Of a DNA stretch of 14,894 bases, positions 13,699 through 14,894 are shown in pieces. The stretch comes from Actinomycetota bacterium. GTDB lineage: Bacteria > Actinomycetota > Thermoleophilia > Miltoncostaeales > Miltoncostaeaceae. The notes below the pieces were generated by a model that was not told the DNA's origin, did no database searches, and worked only from the letters and a program-made list of their open reading frames with translations. The first letter of the stretch is position 1. Every line of letters starts with the position of its first letter. The stretch lies in the NCBI GenBank assembly GCA_005788075.1, contig SXZC01000072.1:1-14894 (forward strand), read 5' to 3'. A program made the position numbers and the translations under genes.

Positions 13699-14889
13699 CT
13701 ACGAGACCACGATGGGCTCGGGGCGGCGCAGGGCGTCGACGGCCCGGATGCCCACGAAGCCCACCCACGCCGCTGCGCACGCGCTGGTGATGGCGAGGAT
13801 CAGCAGGGCCGTGGTGAGCCCGAGCACGTCTGCGAGCACCCCCACCACGAGCAGCGGGATCGAGAAGCCGCCGAGGTAGCAGGCCACGTAGTAGGCCGAG
13901 AGCAGCTTGCCCCGGTGCTCGACGGGCGCGATCTCGGTGGTGAGGTCCACCCCGCCCTTCATCATCAGGCCGCAGGCGCCTCCGGTGATGGCCACGCTCA
14001 CGAGCAGCAGGGTCTCCGACTCCAGCGGTGCCGCGGCCACCACGCCGAAGAACGCCACCGCTCCTACCGCGAGCCCGATCAGGATCGCCCGCCTGGGCGC
14101 CATGTTGGGAACCATCGCCTGGCTCACGGCGCCGGCCACCAGCACGAGGAACCCCGAGGCCCCGACGAGCGCATAGTTGGTGATGCCAAGCACCCGCACC
14201 GTGAACACGGGGATGAGCGAGAGCGACACGCCATCGAAGAGGCTGAGGATCATCCCCGACGGCACGAGCACCCGCCAGAACACCGACCGCTCGCGCGCGG
14301 GCACTCCGAGCGCGAGCCGTATCGGCCTGCGACCCCGCTCCATCACCGTCTCCGGCAGGAAGATGACGATGCCCGCGGCGATGGCCAGCAGCACCAGGTG
14401 CGCCGCGAAGGGCAGCTGGAAGGGATCCGGCGCGTACTGGATGAGGATGCCGCAGATGCCCGGGCCCAGCCCGAGGCCGAGTCGCACCGAGATGGTGGCC
14501 AGCGCCGAGGAGAACCTGCGCCTGCCCACGGGGCTGGCGTCCACCAGGAACGCCGTGCAGGTGCCGAAGAAGGCACCCGTGGCCGCGCCCTGCAGGCCCC
14601 GTGCGATGAGCAGGCCCGTGAGGCCCGGTTCGCTCAGGATGATCACCTGGGCGACGGCCAGCGTGCCGATGGCGCCGAGCAGCACCGGGCGCCGGCCGAT
14701 CTGGTCGGAGAACTGCCCGAGCGTGAGCATCGAGGGCACGAGCGCCGCCACGTAGCAGAGCAGGAAGAGCGTGACGACGGTGTCGTTGAAGCCCAGGTCC
14801 TGCTGGTAGAGCGGGATGAGGGGGGTGATGAGGCTGGTGCCCATCGCGAAGAAGAGCAGCACCACCCATGTCCGCCATACGCGCCCCAT
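13699..14889 (-). CDS. Major facilitator superfamily transporter
   Basis: This 396-residue membrane protein has about twelve hydrophobic segments and motif A between the second and third (GQFSDQIGRRPVLL, residues 58-71). A related loop, APVEHRGKLLSAYY, lies in the second half. Length and layout fit a drug/H+ antiporter-like MFS exporter, but the substrate is not evident. The ATG at 14889 is only 5 bases from the window edge, so an upstream start and its ribosome site cannot be judged. The sirtuin-like gene follows 10 bases after its stop. Confidence 0.88.
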   Translation of the reverse strand: MGRVWRTWVVLLFFAMGTSLITPLIPLYQQDLGFNDTVVTLFLLCYVAALVPSMLTLGQFSDQIGRRPVLLGAIGTLAVAQVIILSEPGLTGLLIARGLQGAATGAFFGTCTAFLVDASPVGRRRFSSALATISVRLGLGLGPGICGILIQYAPDPFQLPFAAHLVLLAIAAGIVIFLPETVMERGRRPIRLALGVPARERSVFWRVLVPSGMILSLFDGVSLSLIPVFTVRVLGITNYALVGASGFLVLVAGAVSQAMVPNMAPRRAILIGLAVGAVAFFGVVAAAPLESETLLLVSVAITGGACGLMMKGGVDLTTEIAPVEHRGKLLSAYYVACYLGGFSIPLLVVGVLADVLGLTTALLILAITSACAAAWVGFVGIRAVDALRRPEPIVVS

Positions 14890-14894
14890 TGCCC

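Overview
The window is a high-GC chromosomal segment with very dense coding, short gaps, GTG and TTG starts alongside ATG, and Shine-Dalgarno sites of the GGAGG type. The gene content (CarH/LitR-type MerR regulator, DUF35/thiolase pairs, DUF1284, ALS large subunit) suggests an actinobacterium, perhaps a deep-branching soil lineage such as Thermoleophilia. That placement is inference. No RNA gene, insertion sequence, phage gene or CRISPR array is visible, and no gene-free stretch exceeds about 200 bases.

Left part, + strand (1-2011): the 3' end of an acetolactate synthase large subunit (ilvB), a flavodoxin-fold NAD(P)H oxidoreductase 14 bases behind it, then a MerR regulator with a B12-binding C-terminal half carrying the Wx9EH signature of CarH photoreceptors. 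A perfect 12-bp hairpin (2024-2050) closes this part against the convergent gene.

Centre, - strand (2090-10422): a secreted fusion of a seven-repeat beta-propeller with a formylglycine-generating-enzyme-like domain lies downstream of a six-gene operon. In transcription order the operon is: thiolase-like protein lacking the catalytic cysteines, DUF35 protein with a degraded zinc ribbon, AMP-forming acyl-CoA ligase, HMG-CoA-synthase-like protein without the nucleophilic cysteine, thiolase with an intact catalytic set, and DUF35 protein with an intact zinc ribbon. The last three genes repeat the set known from the archaeal HMGS/thiolase/DUF35 complex. The operon most likely activates an acid to its CoA ester and processes it by C-C bond chemistry in one or two thiolase-DUF35 assemblies. 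The substrate cannot be read from the sequence.

Right part (10627-14889): a DUF1284 protein with two matching CxxC-x7-C clusters and an unrecognised helical protein (- strand), a small DUF2283-like protein (+), a secreted protein with a carboxypeptidase-regulatory-like domain (-), and a two-gene unit of an MFS transporter followed by a strongly degenerate sirtuin (-).

The most notable points are the six-gene operon with one intact and one eroded thiolase-DUF35 pair, the Cys-less HMGS-like protein, the propeller/FGE-like fusion, the degenerate sirtuin, and the CarH-like protein lacking the histidine next to the motif tryptophan.
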